From Polyodon spathula (taxonomy: Eukaryota; Chordata; Actinopteri; Acipenseriformes; Polyodontidae): a stretch of 64,000 nt of DNA. This document shows, one piece after another, positions 11,536 through 22,480 of this stretch. Every line of letters begins with the position of its first letter. Positions within the stretch are counted from its first letter, which is position 1. The notes beneath the pieces were generated by a model. That model saw only the letters and a list, made by a program, of their open reading frames with translations. It had not been told where the DNA came from and did not search any database. Position numbers and translations under genes: made by a program. The stretch lies in contig NC_054537.1 in the NCBI RefSeq assembly GCF_017654505.1, forward strand, positions 75,173,118 to 75,237,117, read 5' to 3'.

Positions 11536-12366
11536 TTCATTCACTGTCACTCCCATGCACTTTCTTAGGCCATTTTTGTTTTGTCTGTTTGACAGCCTTC
11601 AATTCGATAGAATAATAACTGGCAGGTACCTAACATCCTATAAAAGTGCCTTTTGTCATCCACTGCTTTTCTTGTTTTCTACACAGTCATTATGCTCCAT
11701 TTTCCTGCAGACAGCACATGGGATACTACATGTTTTTGCAGCCTGTCTAACTTTACAGTCTTACTTATTTTAACAATTTGCTTTATAATGAAATAGACAT
11801 AATATTGAAATTCATAGGCGGTTCGAAACTTTTGCCCACTGTTGTAGGTTTCTCTTGGATATTTAAAATGAAGGCCGGTTTACAATTTTAGTGAATGCAG
11901 AAAGGTACATTTATTGGAAAATAAAGCTCAAGGATATACCTATAAACGGCATCTCTAAATGACTCTAAGAGGCAACACCCAGCACACCAAAATTATCCCA
12001 ATTGCACAAACAACATTTGACCACCTATAGTAATTTATAGTAATGTAGGTAATTCACTGTGAAGAAAACAATGAATCAGCAACAGCCAGTGAAAGCCTCT
12101 TCTGTCTTTTAAATTTAAGTTCAATGGACTGTCAACCTACAGGGCTCTGTACACTTAATTAAACAGTTTTAATGGCAGCTATTGAGAGGTCTAAAGGCTT
12201 TATCTGCCACTACAGCCCTTTACTATATACAGTGACACTGGAGTACTGTACTGTAGTACTGCAGCAAGCACTTGAAAACAAATGCATTGTTAAACCTAAC
12301 TAGCTGAATTAAAGTTTTAAAATATCCTAAATTATGTATGCTTTAGAGTTATTTAAAAGCATTTTA

Positions 12367-12430
12367 TATATAAAATATCATATATATATATATATATATC
12401 TATATATATATATAATATTATATATTATAC
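12367..12430. repeat. interrupted (AT)n
   Basis: TA-rich imperfect repeat with single-base interruptions. Confidence 0.85.
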
Positions 12431-12847
12431 ATCGGATGATATGTTTACACTTACCGTTCGCGCAGCCTAATTGGCATACTTTAATTACAAGTAAAATACC
12501 AGTAGCAGTTTTCCACTTTATATGCTGCTGTATGTAATTGCATAGTTGCATAAATAATTTTAAAAAATGCTAAAAAAAAATCTTGAATAACATAACCGAG
12601 ATTAGAAATCTTTTCAATAAATAATTTGAAATCCGTCGCAAAAGATTAAAAAGTAATTTTTTTGCAAATCTCGCTAAACAATACCTTTTTTTGTGTTGCA
12701 GTGCCTTGTGTCAGAATTCCAGCTGGAATTTTCCAAGGGAGTTAAATGTAATGCTAAACTAAATTGAAATATCTGTGTCCTGATGTTACAAAGGTTATGA
12801 ATAGACTGAGATTCTTTACAGTACATACAGATAATGTCATGTTATAA

Positions 12848-12853
12848 TTATAT

Positions 12854-12922
<69 letters not shown>
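12848..12922. repeat. (AT)n microsatellite
   Basis: AT array that abuts the left end of the first Tc1-like element; the transposon may have inserted at a TA inside it. Confidence 0.9.
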
Positions 12923-12927
<5 letters not shown>

Positions 12928-14450
12928 CTTTATAGCCTGGAATTAAAATGTATTAAAATAGTTTTTTTTTTTTTTTCATTTATCTACACATCCTACCCCA
13001 CAACTTCCAAGTGACAAAAATATTCTAGAAATTTGTAGAAAATTAATTAAAAATAAAAACTGAAATAGCTCGGTTGGATAAGTGTCCACCCCCCTTGTAA
13101 TAGCAATCCTAAATTAGCTCAGGTATAAAATCACACATCAAGTTAAGTGGCCTCCACCTGTGTTAAATTGTAGTGATTCACATGATTTCAGAAAAAAATC
13201 AGCAGTTCCTGTAGGTTCCCTCTGCTGGGTAGTGCATTTCAAAGCAAAGACTCAACCATAAACACCAAGGAGCTTTCAAAAGAACTCTGGGACAAAGTTG
13301 TTGAAATGCACAGATCAGGGAATGGGTATAAAAAAATATCAAAGGCCTTGAATATCCCTTGGAGTACGGTCAAGATGATTATTAAGAAGGGGAAGGTGTA
13401 TGGCACCACCAAGACCCTGCCTAGATCAGGCTGTCCCTCCAAACTGGATGACTGAGCAGAAGGAGACTGATCAGAGAGGCTACCAAGAAGCTAATGGCAA
13501 CTTTACAAGAGCTACAAGCTTTTATGGCCAAAACTGGTCAAAATGTGCATGTGAAAACACTATACCAAGCACTCCACAAATCTGGCCTGTATGGTAGAGT
13601 GGCAAGAAGGAAGCCATTACTCAAGAAAGCCCACCTTGAATCCTGTTTGAAGTATGCAAAAAGAAACACTCAGGAGATTCTGTAGCCATGTGGCAAAAAT
13701 ATTTGTGGTCTGACAAAATTAAATGGAACTTTTTGGCATAAATGCAAAGCGTTATGTTTGGAACAAACTCAACACAGCACATCACCCAAAGAACACCATA
13801 CTTACTGTGATGCACGGTGGTGGCAGCATCATGTTATGGGGATGTTTCTCATTGGCTGGGACTGGGGCACTTGTCAGGATAGAAGGGAAAATGAATGGAG
13901 CAAAGTACAGATAAGTCCTTGAGAAAAAACTTCTGCCCCCTGCAAGAAAGCTGAAACTGGGATGGAAGTTCACCTTTCAGCATGACAATGACCCAAAGCA
14001 CGCAGCGAAAGCTACACTGGAATGGCTAAGGAATAAAAAGTTAAATGTCCTTGAGTGGCCGAGTCAGAGCCCCACCTAAATCCAATAGAAAATTTGTGGT
14101 ATGACTTGAAGATTGCTGTCCATCAACGCTCCCCAAGGAACTTGACAGAGCTTGAACAGTTTTGTAAAGACGAATGGTAAAATATTGCCAAATCTAGGTA
14201 TGCAAATTTGGTAGAGACCTATCCCAACAGACTCATAGCTGTAATTGCTGCCAAAGGTGCTTCCACCAAGTATTAACTCAGGGGGGTGGAGACTTATCCA
14301 ATTATGATCTTTCAGTTTTTTAGTTTTAATATATGATTTTTTTCTCACTCTTTTTCCCCTTAACAGTGTGGAGTATGGTGTAGATAAGTGGAAAAAATAC
14401 TCATTTAAATGCATGAAATTCTGAGGCACTGATACAACAAAATGTGAAAA
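12923..14450 (+). mobile_element. Tc1/mariner-like transposon, degenerate (copy 1)
   Basis: Cut-and-paste DNA transposon of the Tc1 type, transposase on the plus strand. Subterminal inverted repeats are visible: GGTTGGATAAGTGTCCACCC at 13073-13092 pairs with GGGGTGGAGACTTATCCAAT at about 14282-14301, and outer portions pair around 12977-13010 with 14345-14395. Transposase fragments occur in several frames: a helix-turn-helix part (about 13270-13400), TLQELQAFMAKTGQNVHVKT at 13500-13560, LLKKAHLES near 13620, then [12 protein letters not shown] near 13815-13850 and [16 protein letters not shown] near 13980-14025. Stops and frameshifts are frequent. The right end stops abruptly at the junction with copy 2. 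Confidence 0.88.
13265..14275 (+). pseudogene. Tc1-like transposase remnant (copy 1)
   Basis: Remnant of a roughly 340-residue DDE transposase, broken into at least four frames. The second catalytic Asp region is kept ([16 protein letters not shown]). The first is altered: WSDET is read as WSDKIK at about 13708-13725. The region expected to hold the catalytic Glu, SPT.IQ.KICG at about 14070-14100, has a stop and a frameshift. No functional product is expected. Confidence 0.82.
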
Positions 14451-15799
14451 AACTGAATTACAAATGGTACATTGAAATTTTTTTCTGTTCGATATTTTTT
14501 TTTTAAAACACTGAAACTCAAAATCAATTATTGTAAGGTGACATTGGTTTTATGTTGGGAAATATTTTTAAGAAAAATAAAAAACTGAAATATCTTGCTT
14601 GCATAAGTATTCAACCCCTGTGCTGTGGAAGCTCCCAGTTTGCAACGATGAAAGAAATTGCCCTAACAAGGACACAATTACCTTACCATTGGCCTCCACC
14701 TGTGAACCATTAAAATTGCTGTCACATTTTCATTGGTAAAGCTGTGACTCTTGAAAATGAAGACCAAAGAGCATCCTACAGAAGTTAGAGATAAAGTAAT
14801 ACAAATGCACAGATTAGGGAAAGGGTACAAAGTAATATCCAAGTGTTTGTATATCCCAGTGAGCACAGTTGGATCAATAAGAAGGAGACTTGTGAGAGAA
14901 GCCACAGAGAGGCCAACAATCACTTTGAAGGAGCTACAGAGTTCAGTGGCTGGGAGTGGAGTAATGGTGCACCATCACTGGGCTGTATGGGAGGGTGGCA
15001 AGAAAGAAGCCTTTGCTCCAAAAGTACCATCTGAAAGTACGTCTGGAGTTTGCCAGAAAGCATGAGAGTGACCCAGCTGCGATGTGGGAAAAGGTTTTGT
15101 GGTCAGATGAGACCAAGATAGAGCTTTTTGGCCAAAACTCAAAGCACTATGTGTGGCGCAAACCTAACACTGCCCATGCCTCAAGACACACCATCCCTAC
15201 AGTGAAGTATGGTGGTGGCAGTATCATGCTGTGGGGATGCTTCTCATCAGCAGGGACTGGGCATCTTGTTACAATTGAAGGAAAAATGGATGGAGCAAAA
15301 TACAAGAAAATACCGCAAGAGAATCTGCTTCAGTCCACTAAAAAACTGAAGCTTGGGAGGAAATTCACCTTTCAGCAGGACAATGATCCCAAGCACAAGG
15401 CCAAAGCAACATTGGAGTGGCTCAAGAACAAAAAGGTGATTGTCCTACAGTGGCCCAGTCAAAGTCCTGATCTCAATCCCATTGAGAATCTGTGGCACTA
15501 TTTGAAAATTGCGGTCCACAAGCGTTGTCAACCAACCTGAACAACCTGGAGCAAATCTGCCAAGAAGAATGGGCCAAAATCACTCCGTGCAAAGCTGGTA
15601 AATACTTACCCCAAAAGACTTAAAGCTGTTATTGCAGTGAAAGGTGGCTCTACCAAATATAAATGTGTCGGGGTTGAATACTTATGCAAGCAAAATATTG
15701 TTTTAAAAAAAAATATCGAACAAAACGAAATTTCAATGTACCATTTTTAATTCAGTAATACGAAAGAATTGGTCAGGGGTCTGAATACTTTTGCAAGGC

Positions 15800-15803
<4 letters not shown>
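14451..15803 (+). mobile_element. Tc1/mariner-like transposon with long inverted repeats (copy 2)
   Basis: A different Tc1-type family from copy 1. Its inverted repeats are about 200 bases long: CTGAATTACAAATGGTACAT at 14453-14472 pairs with ATGTACCATTTTTAATTCAG near 15735-15755, and TTGCTTGCATAAGTATTCAA at 14596-14615 pairs with TTGAATACTTATGCAAGCAA near 15673-15692. The right end continues outward through GGTCTGAATACTTTTGCAAGGCACTG (ending 15803), but the matching outer 45 bases or so are missing on the left, where copy 2 joins copy 1. The right terminus passes straight into a GT microsatellite. Confidence 0.9.
14751..15655 (+). pseudogene. Tc1-like DD34E transposase, frameshifted (copy 2)
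   Basis: The N-terminal DNA-binding part reads from the ATG at 14751 (EVRDKVIQMHRLGKGYKVIS, then STVGSIRRRLVR). A frameshift near 15000 moves the rest to another frame running to 15540, which carries the catalytic core: Asp in VLWSDETK (about 15106), [17 protein letters not shown], Asp in FQQDNDPKH and Glu in LNPIENLW. The spacing between the second Asp and the Glu is 34 residues, as in DD34E Tc1 enzymes, so the triad is intact at the residue level. A second frameshift near 15535 separates the C-terminal tail (YPKRLKAVIAVKGGSTKY). The protein would cut and paste its own element if restored, but this copy is dead. Confidence 0.9.

Positions 15804-15864
<61 letters not shown>
15802..15864. repeat. 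(GT)n microsatellite
   Basis: About 31 GT units directly after the Tc1-like right terminus, about 190 bases before PTGR3 exon 2. Confidence 0.95.
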
Positions 15865-15871
<7 letters not shown>

Positions 15872-16049
15872 AATAATCTAAATTGGGTGTTATTATGTTA
15901 TAACACCATCACATGTCAAGGTTACACAGTACTGTATTTTCTTCAGTTTATTTTTATTACATTCGTGTTATTATGCTTTAGGTGTTGGCCTGCCACATCT
16001 CACAATTTCTTTGTCATCTTGTGTCTTTTCTATTGTTGTTTTATTTTAG

Positions 16050-16966
16050 ATTTGTTGGCATCAATGCGTCTGTCATCAATTATTCAGCTGGCCGTTACGA
16101 CCCTTCAGTTAAGCCTCCATTTGATGCTGGTTTTGAAGAAATTGGTGAGGTAGTGGCACTGGGACGCAGTGCCAGCGCCAACCACACAGTGGGTGAAGTA
16201 GTGGCCTACATGGGAGATGGTGCTTTTGCTGAATACACAGTTGTGCCAGCCAGTCCCTGTGCCCGCAGCAAAACCTGAATTCCTCACCTTGATGTTGAGC
16301 GGAGCCACAGCTTACATCAGCTTGAAAAAGCTTGGAGTATTATCTGAAGGGGAGAAGGTTTTTGTGACAGCAGTAGCTGGAGGCACAGGGCAGTTTGCTG
16401 TGCAGTTTGCCAAGAGAGCTAAGTGCCATGTAATTGGAACCTGCTCCTCTAACAAAAAGGCTGCCTTCCTGAAATCCATCGGCTGCGACCGCCCATTAAC
16501 TACAAAACTGAAGACATCCGGAAAGTCCTCAGAAAGGAGTACCCAAAAGGCTTGGATGTGGTCTACGAGTCCATCAAGGGGGGAAATGTTTGACCTCGCC
16601 GTCAACCGCATGGCCACTAAAGGCCGGCTAATTATTATTGGGTTCATTTCAGGCTACCAGACTGCCACTGGAATCAAGCCTGTAAGGACTGGAACTTTGC
16701 CTGCGAAGTTGCTCCAGAAATCTGCCAGCATCCTTGGGTTCTTTCTGCCTCACTACCTCTCAGAATACAAGGCAGCGATGAAGCACATGCTGGAGATGTG
16801 TGAGAAAGGTGAACTAGTATGTGAGGTGGATCTGGGTGAGATGACTCCAGAGGGCAAATTTGTTGGTTTAGAATCTGTGTTCCCTGCTGTAGATTACTTG
16901 TACTTGGGTAAAAACATTGGGAAGATTGTAGTTGAACTACCCCACTCTGTCAGCAGTAAATTGTGA
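16050..16966 (+). pseudogene. PTGR3: prostaglandin reductase 3 (ZADH2) exon 2, frameshifted
   Basis: Large terminal exon of the peroxisomal prostaglandin 15-keto reductase (medium-chain dehydrogenase/reductase family). It starts after a TTTTAG acceptor at 16044-16049 with [20 protein letters not shown] and ends with a stop at 16964-16966. Visible family features: the dinucleotide-binding motif [45 protein letters not shown] and C-terminal [11 protein letters not shown], whose SKL is a type 1 peroxisomal signal. Defects: a frame change at about 16255 (eight bases short of the expected IAT codons), one base lost near 16493, one gained near 16585, so the INYKTEDIR to YESIKGG block is out of frame. 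The conserved Asp of NASDIN is Val. An AATAAA lies at 17253. Gene order (minus-strand TSHZ1 upstream) fits. It is most likely a recently decayed duplicate; uncorrected long-read errors are the alternative. Confidence 0.92.
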
Positions 16967-17504
16967 GATTACAGTAGCAGTCGAAATTGGAAATACAACA
17001 GGAGAAAAAAAAAGACATTTACTTCAAAGTGATTCTGAAAGTGCCTAATTCACGCATGAGTGGGACATTTACTGGAGAAGTTTGACTTTAAAGATTAAAA
17101 AATGTTAGAAAAAAAATCTATTATGTAGTGTAAAAATCTAAATCTATGTATCCTTGTTCTGTATTACAATACAATACTGTACAATATAGTGAGGTAAAAG
17201 TGAGATTTTATAAAAACTGCTATGTGGAATTGGAAATTAATACTAGTTTGTAAATAAAAATACATTTATTTTAAAGAATATTATTAAAATATTTGTTAAA
17301 CATTTAATACATGTCTTGTCCATCAATGTTTAGTGAAAATTTGACACTACAAGGTGTGTAGTAGTGTTCAGCTGTTAATGTTGATATTTGCTTGGTTTTA
17401 TGTAGGAACTACTTGTCCACACATTAGATCTAATTAAACCAAAAAAGTGATATTACAAGGTTTTAAATAAATAATTTACAGTGTTTAGGATTTTTGTTCG
17501 GGCC

Positions 17505-17860
17505 TAAGAATGGCTCACCTGGTAAAAGCACATCGATGTGGTGTTCTGAATCATACGGTCAGGGGACGCAGGTTTGCATCCTGGCTGTGCAAATTCACCG
17601 GTCTCCGTTGGGAATTCCACAGGGAACGCCACACTGGCTCTGGTGATTCCATGGTATAGGTAGGCAACTTTGTCAGTGATTTGTTTCTCCTTGCCACGTT
17701 AGAGTGGACCATACTTGGCAGGCCTGATGTGATCAAATCGGACGCCTGCATAGCTGGCCTATGTCTTCCAGGGGCAGGTAGCTCACTGACATCCACTGCT
17801 GGGCTCCTGGGCATAAAAAGGAAATTCACTACATAGTGGAAGCAAAGGACACCCACTGAT
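17505..17860 (+). mobile_element. possible tRNA-derived SINE
   Basis: A box A-like TGGCTCACCTGG at 17511-17522 is followed about 50 bases later by a box B-like GGTTTGCATCC at 17571-17581, the internal RNA polymerase III promoter layout of tRNA-derived SINEs. A roughly 250-base GC-richer body follows, ending near a TAAAAAGGAAATTCACTA tract. No duplicated target was identified. Confidence 0.5.
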
Positions 17861-18500
17861 CTTTAGTTTTCCTGAGCTGTTGAGAGGATTGTTGCGATTT
17901 AGGGAACATAACTGCACATTCTAAATTAGGAAGAAAATGGGGGTTAAAATATTGAAGAAAAAAAAATATTAATATAACTTTTTAAATTTTATTTTGCAGT
18001 ATGACCTCTAAACTGTTTTCTTTATCACAGTTCATCTCTTGTATCTGTAGATGATCCTTCTGTTCACTCTACTTTTTCAAAAAGCATGCCCCGTTGACAA
18101 ACCAAGTTGTTTGTATTCATCAGTTAGTTTTAGCTGAAAGGATACATGCTTTCTCTCTCAATGAAATTTGATTAGGTCACTCTGTGAGTCAAACCGGAGT
18201 GATCCTGCTACTGTTTGCACAATGGAATAGAAAATGATCTGGTCAAACTTACAAAGCAAAATCAAATGATGTTTTTACTATAGTGATACAATGTTAGTTA
18301 GTAGGACGCATGTGTAGAACTTGGAATTCTCAGAAATTAGAACAACATAAAATATGGTAACAAGAAAAGGCTGTTCAGCCCATGGAGAACTTTCCCATGC
18401 TAGTAGATTATTTGCCCACATCTAAGAACCTAATTACAGTTTTTAAAGTGATATTCTCTTGTTTCTGCATTCTTATTTTATTTTATTTATTTATTTATTT

Positions 18501-18511
18501 TGTGTGTGTGG

Positions 18512-18602
<91 letters not shown>
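18501..18602. repeat. compound (GT)n(AT)n microsatellite
   Basis: GT units pass into about 37 AT units. Confidence 0.95.
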
Positions 18603-18605
<3 letters not shown>

Positions 18606-18680
18606 TTTATTACTGATTATATATATTTCTATGTGTGTTTTATTTGCTGATTATATATATTTGTACGTGTGTTTTTATTC

Positions 18681-18748
18681 TAAAGCACTTTGTGGCGACC
18701 ACCATTAAAAGCGTTATACTAAAATTAAGATTGATTGATTGATTGATA
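18681..18748 (+). mobile_element. SINE 3' tail fragment with (GATT)n end
   Basis: AAAGCACTTTGTGGCGACCACCATTAAAAG-type sequence followed by TTGATTGATTGATTGAT. The same tail (CTTTGTGATGGTGGTCCACTATGAAA in consensus orientation) occurs reversed at 32936-33010 and 43355-43420, so this is a 5'-truncated member of that family. Confidence 0.65.
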
Positions 18749-20329
18749 ATGCCTCCTCAGTCCTGGTCTAGATACCTACTTAACCAGCATAATGCTTTTA
18801 AAATTCAACAAACAACATTACTGTGCTTTATAAACCTAAATCCAACCCCCCCCCATTCTTCTATTTAATTGCCTCCAAGACATTTTAGGTTAGTACCTTG
18901 GAATTAGGAATTTGCCCTTTTAGTCCTGAGTAAATGAGGGAGCACACTCTTTCCACACTTTATTGTTAACTGTTTACCTGTTGACTATTCCATGGAATGA
19001 TTGCAATGTAAAACAACCATTCCATGAATTAGGGGTATCAAAAGTTGAATTGCAATATCAAACCTAGGTAAGGCCACTCTATTGTAACTAGTGATGGAAG
19101 AGCGATTTCTTTGGAATTAAATATATTTGAAAGATCATTCAAGGAGGCTTTCACCATGTCTTCAATGTAGACAACTAACAGAACAAAATGAATTATTACC
19201 CAGCACTGGAATGACTGAAACAACAAGATAAAAATCAAAGAAAGAATTATGTAGGTTTCACACACCCGACCCCGTCCCTTTCAGAAACAGTTTATAGGGA
19301 TTTGAGGGGGGTTGGCGAATTCTGTGTACTTGAGTGTGTATGACTTCCCAGCTCCCTTACCTCACCACCTTGGCTGTCATCGGGCCCCAACACTGAAGGT
19401 GCACCTCAGCTGGAATCCATTGGCCAAAAATGTAATTATATTCTAACACTGACTTGGCTCCTGCCTGGTGAAATGCTATTTTAAGTGGGTGGCTAAGTTT
19501 GTCTTGACACAAGATAACCTTTTAAGCATGCACAATGCCAAGTGTTACATTGATTTAACTGGATAAAAGTTGACTAAAGGTTCTTATCCTAATTATGGAA
19601 ATGTAAAGATTTGCAGTACAGTTCATTACTAGTGCCAACATATCTCATTCTAGTTAGGGAGGTTGCAAACTTAGGTAAGAGTTGTTTTTTTATTTTAGTA
19701 AACGATTACTTGAGTATATAATTAGGGATGATTGTTTTATTTTCATTTTTTACAGCATGGCTCCAAGTATACTTTATCCTTGCCATAGGCTGTAATACAA
19801 TCCTTTATACAGATGATATAAATATTTGGCCTTTCATAACTTGAGGTTCTTCTCATTCTAAAAAGCCCTTAGTTTTTTTTTTTTTTTTCCTCAAGCATGA
19901 TAACAGCTTCATTTTATTAAGCAATACACTAAACAGCAAAAAAAAAAAAAAAAACTACCATTGTAAAAAGAAAAATAATAAGTTATTTAGATAACCAAAC
20001 CACACATTATATTATTTAATTGTATTAATATGGAACCGAAATTGAAAAAAAAAAAAATTAAGCAATTAAGTTGCTGGTCCTCGTGACATGCTGTATTTTA
20101 AACAATTACAAGCCACATGTGTTTTCATTTGGATAACATTGCCTATTTATTCTAGCTGTGAACATTTTATTTCTCCTCAGAGTCTGTACATTAAATGCCT
20201 AAATAATGATTTGTTACATATGTGACCTTGTCCAAGAACTAGCTACCCTTACATCACTTAGTGTACTGATTTTGCAAATCTGTTTCTTAAATAAATCTTG
20301 TCAAATTAATGTAGCCTCTGAAATCTTTT

Positions 20330-20660
20330 TCCTTTGAACTTTACTTTCTCCTTTTCATTTCTAGAGCAATAATCAGTTGAAAATGATCACTATTATCCAT
20401 CAGGCATCAGTATAAGTCTGTGGCTGCTTCTTATTAAATAAAAAGAGTCCTGCAGAAAGCACCTCAAAACATTCCCTCTAACAAGTGTGTAATATCCTTT
20501 GTACAGTACAAGACCTTTTATTGGGTGTGTTTACAACCAGAAGATGCTGGAAGCCTGACAAATTATATTATTTAAGACAGATGACTGCCTGAGGGAACCT
20601 GTAATTTTGGCTTCCTGTTTCTGGCTTTTATTTCAGTAACATTTTTGTTTGCCACAGGAT
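20330..20660. promoter_or_regulatory. candidate conserved noncoding element
   Basis: A complex stretch lacking simple repeats, with regulatory-type motifs such as ATAATCAGTTGAAAATGATC, ACAAATTATATTATTTAAG and CAGATGACTGCC (a CAGATG E-box plus a TGAC core). Placed downstream of PTGR3 in a probable TSHZ1 regulatory desert. Inference only. Confidence 0.25.
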
Positions 20661-22199
20661 GTGTACCTGTGTTGTGCGTTAACCCCCTTCATTGTTTCTG
20701 TCAAGTCATAATGATTTTGCTGTATGTCATGTGAATTTACAATAGTTTTTTAATAGAGTGGCTGGTAGATGACCTGCTGAATTATTTAGTAATTGTATGT
20801 CTGAAAATATGGAATCTGTACTGTAAGAATTAGTGTAACATAGAAATCCTTCAGTAGGCTCGAGTTTGTTGCCACATATATGTCTGACAAGGAATTTTGG
20901 CCTTTCATAAATTGTAATTCAGCAAGTTCACTCTAACATATACTTATATTATTCAACTCTCATGCTTAACCAAGCAATCACTGTACTGTGTGTTTACCTC
21001 AATATCCTGCAACACACTTTTAGAAGTAGTGTGCAATTGAGAATTATTGTTATTAACTTGGAAAAACTATATGCAAAATCCCCAAAACATGAATAAGTTT
21101 CCCCAGAATATTTGTTTAAAGCACTTTTTTTTTTTTTTTAAATGTGAGGCTATTCAAACAAGTCACTAATGAAGACAGAGCAATAAAATATGTCTTTGTA
21201 AAATAACACCTGACACAATGCAAGAATGAATTAGTTATACAATCTAGAATTTAAATGTTCGTATATTTGTCATTGATAACAACATAACTGGCAAAGTCAT
21301 AATGGCTGTGTTTCAGCTTTGAAAGGGCAAACACGTGTCTGCTGTTTAATTTCATGAAAGCTAGATATGTAGCAAAGGAAAATGAGAGAGGGAATCCGGA
21401 ACTTGGAACATTAATTTGATTTCTACATGTATCTCTTCTGGACCAGCGCAAAGCTAGCGTTAGGACACCAAATCCCACCTTTCAAAAGTGTTCTACAATC
21501 AAAATTCCAGTTCTGCTTCAACCACCCTCAACCATCAGCATATCATTGCTTAAGTTGCCAGCATAACACCAGGTACTGCATCCGTAAAAAAAAAAAAGAA
21601 ACAAAAAAGGGCCAGCATCCCAAAAAATGAGTTCCTTCGTGCAGGATTGGCACAGGTACCTTATGAGTGACTGCCAGTAAAGTATTGGTTATTATATAGT
21701 GTGGGTAACCTTTCCTGTTTTGCCTACCACCAGGAGCCACTGGCGACCATGCAGAGGCCTGGTGAGCGCCATTTTTCAGGCAGTTCCAGAAACACCAATA
21801 CTCGGCCTAAGCTCTGGTGTACAAGCCTTCCCTCAGCCTGCTAATATTTTTTTTTTGGACCTAATTGCAAATATAACTAAACTAATTAATCACAGCCGCC
21901 CAATCACAATGACAAGGTTGGAGAGGTGACGTTCTCCAAAATCTCCAATTTGTTTTTTAATCCCCACAGCAATTTAGTTCCTGAATATCTAGTTTTCCCT
22001 GTGTACACTCCAAAACATAGTCAAGGTTATCGTGCTGGCTTTCAATATTTATGATTTCTCTTACTGGTATTCCAAAGACTTTTTCAGTAGAGGGGGGGAA
22101 ATCTGAACAATACATTAATCAAAAAGAATGACAAACCAGGCCTTTTGACAAGCAGAGTAGTAGTTGTGGCACTCGTTTCATGACAATAGGGAGATAACT

Positions 22200-22480
22200 T
22201 TATTAATCAACTGTTCCTGATTAATTGTTTTAAAGTGTCATCAATAAATTTTCTTTCAATTTAATAATCCTCGCCAAAGACTTAACAATATCCCCAGTGA
22301 TTTGAGTTTTATTGAGGGCTGAGCTTGTGAAGAAGCAGTGACACAAATAGCTCAAGTGAGCTGAGACACCTCCATGGACAGTCTTCACTGAGCTGACAGT
22401 TATGAAATACAATTATCAGTGTGATCTGCTTAAGAATTCATCATCAGCTGCCTTCTGAAGAAATCCTGAAAAAAAAAAAA
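22200..22480. promoter_or_regulatory. candidate conserved noncoding element
   Basis: Complex sequence with clustered ATTAAT/TTAATT homeodomain cores at 22200-22270 and TGAGCTGACAGTTATG and TTCATCATCAGCTGCC further on. No transposon or coding signs. Conservation not tested. Confidence 0.25.

Noticed and set aside
11238..11615. 125-codon plus-strand frame in the PTGR3 intron
   Set aside because: No recognisable domain, and it overlaps frames in other phases; composition is that of translated noncoding DNA.
16250..16590. Programmed frameshifting in PTGR3
   Set aside because: Three frame changes of different kinds, with no slippery site plus structure, do not fit programmed frameshifting; decay or sequence error fits better.
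16105..16647. Minus-strand open frames across PTGR3 exon 2
   Set aside because: Antisense shadows of a recognised coding exon.
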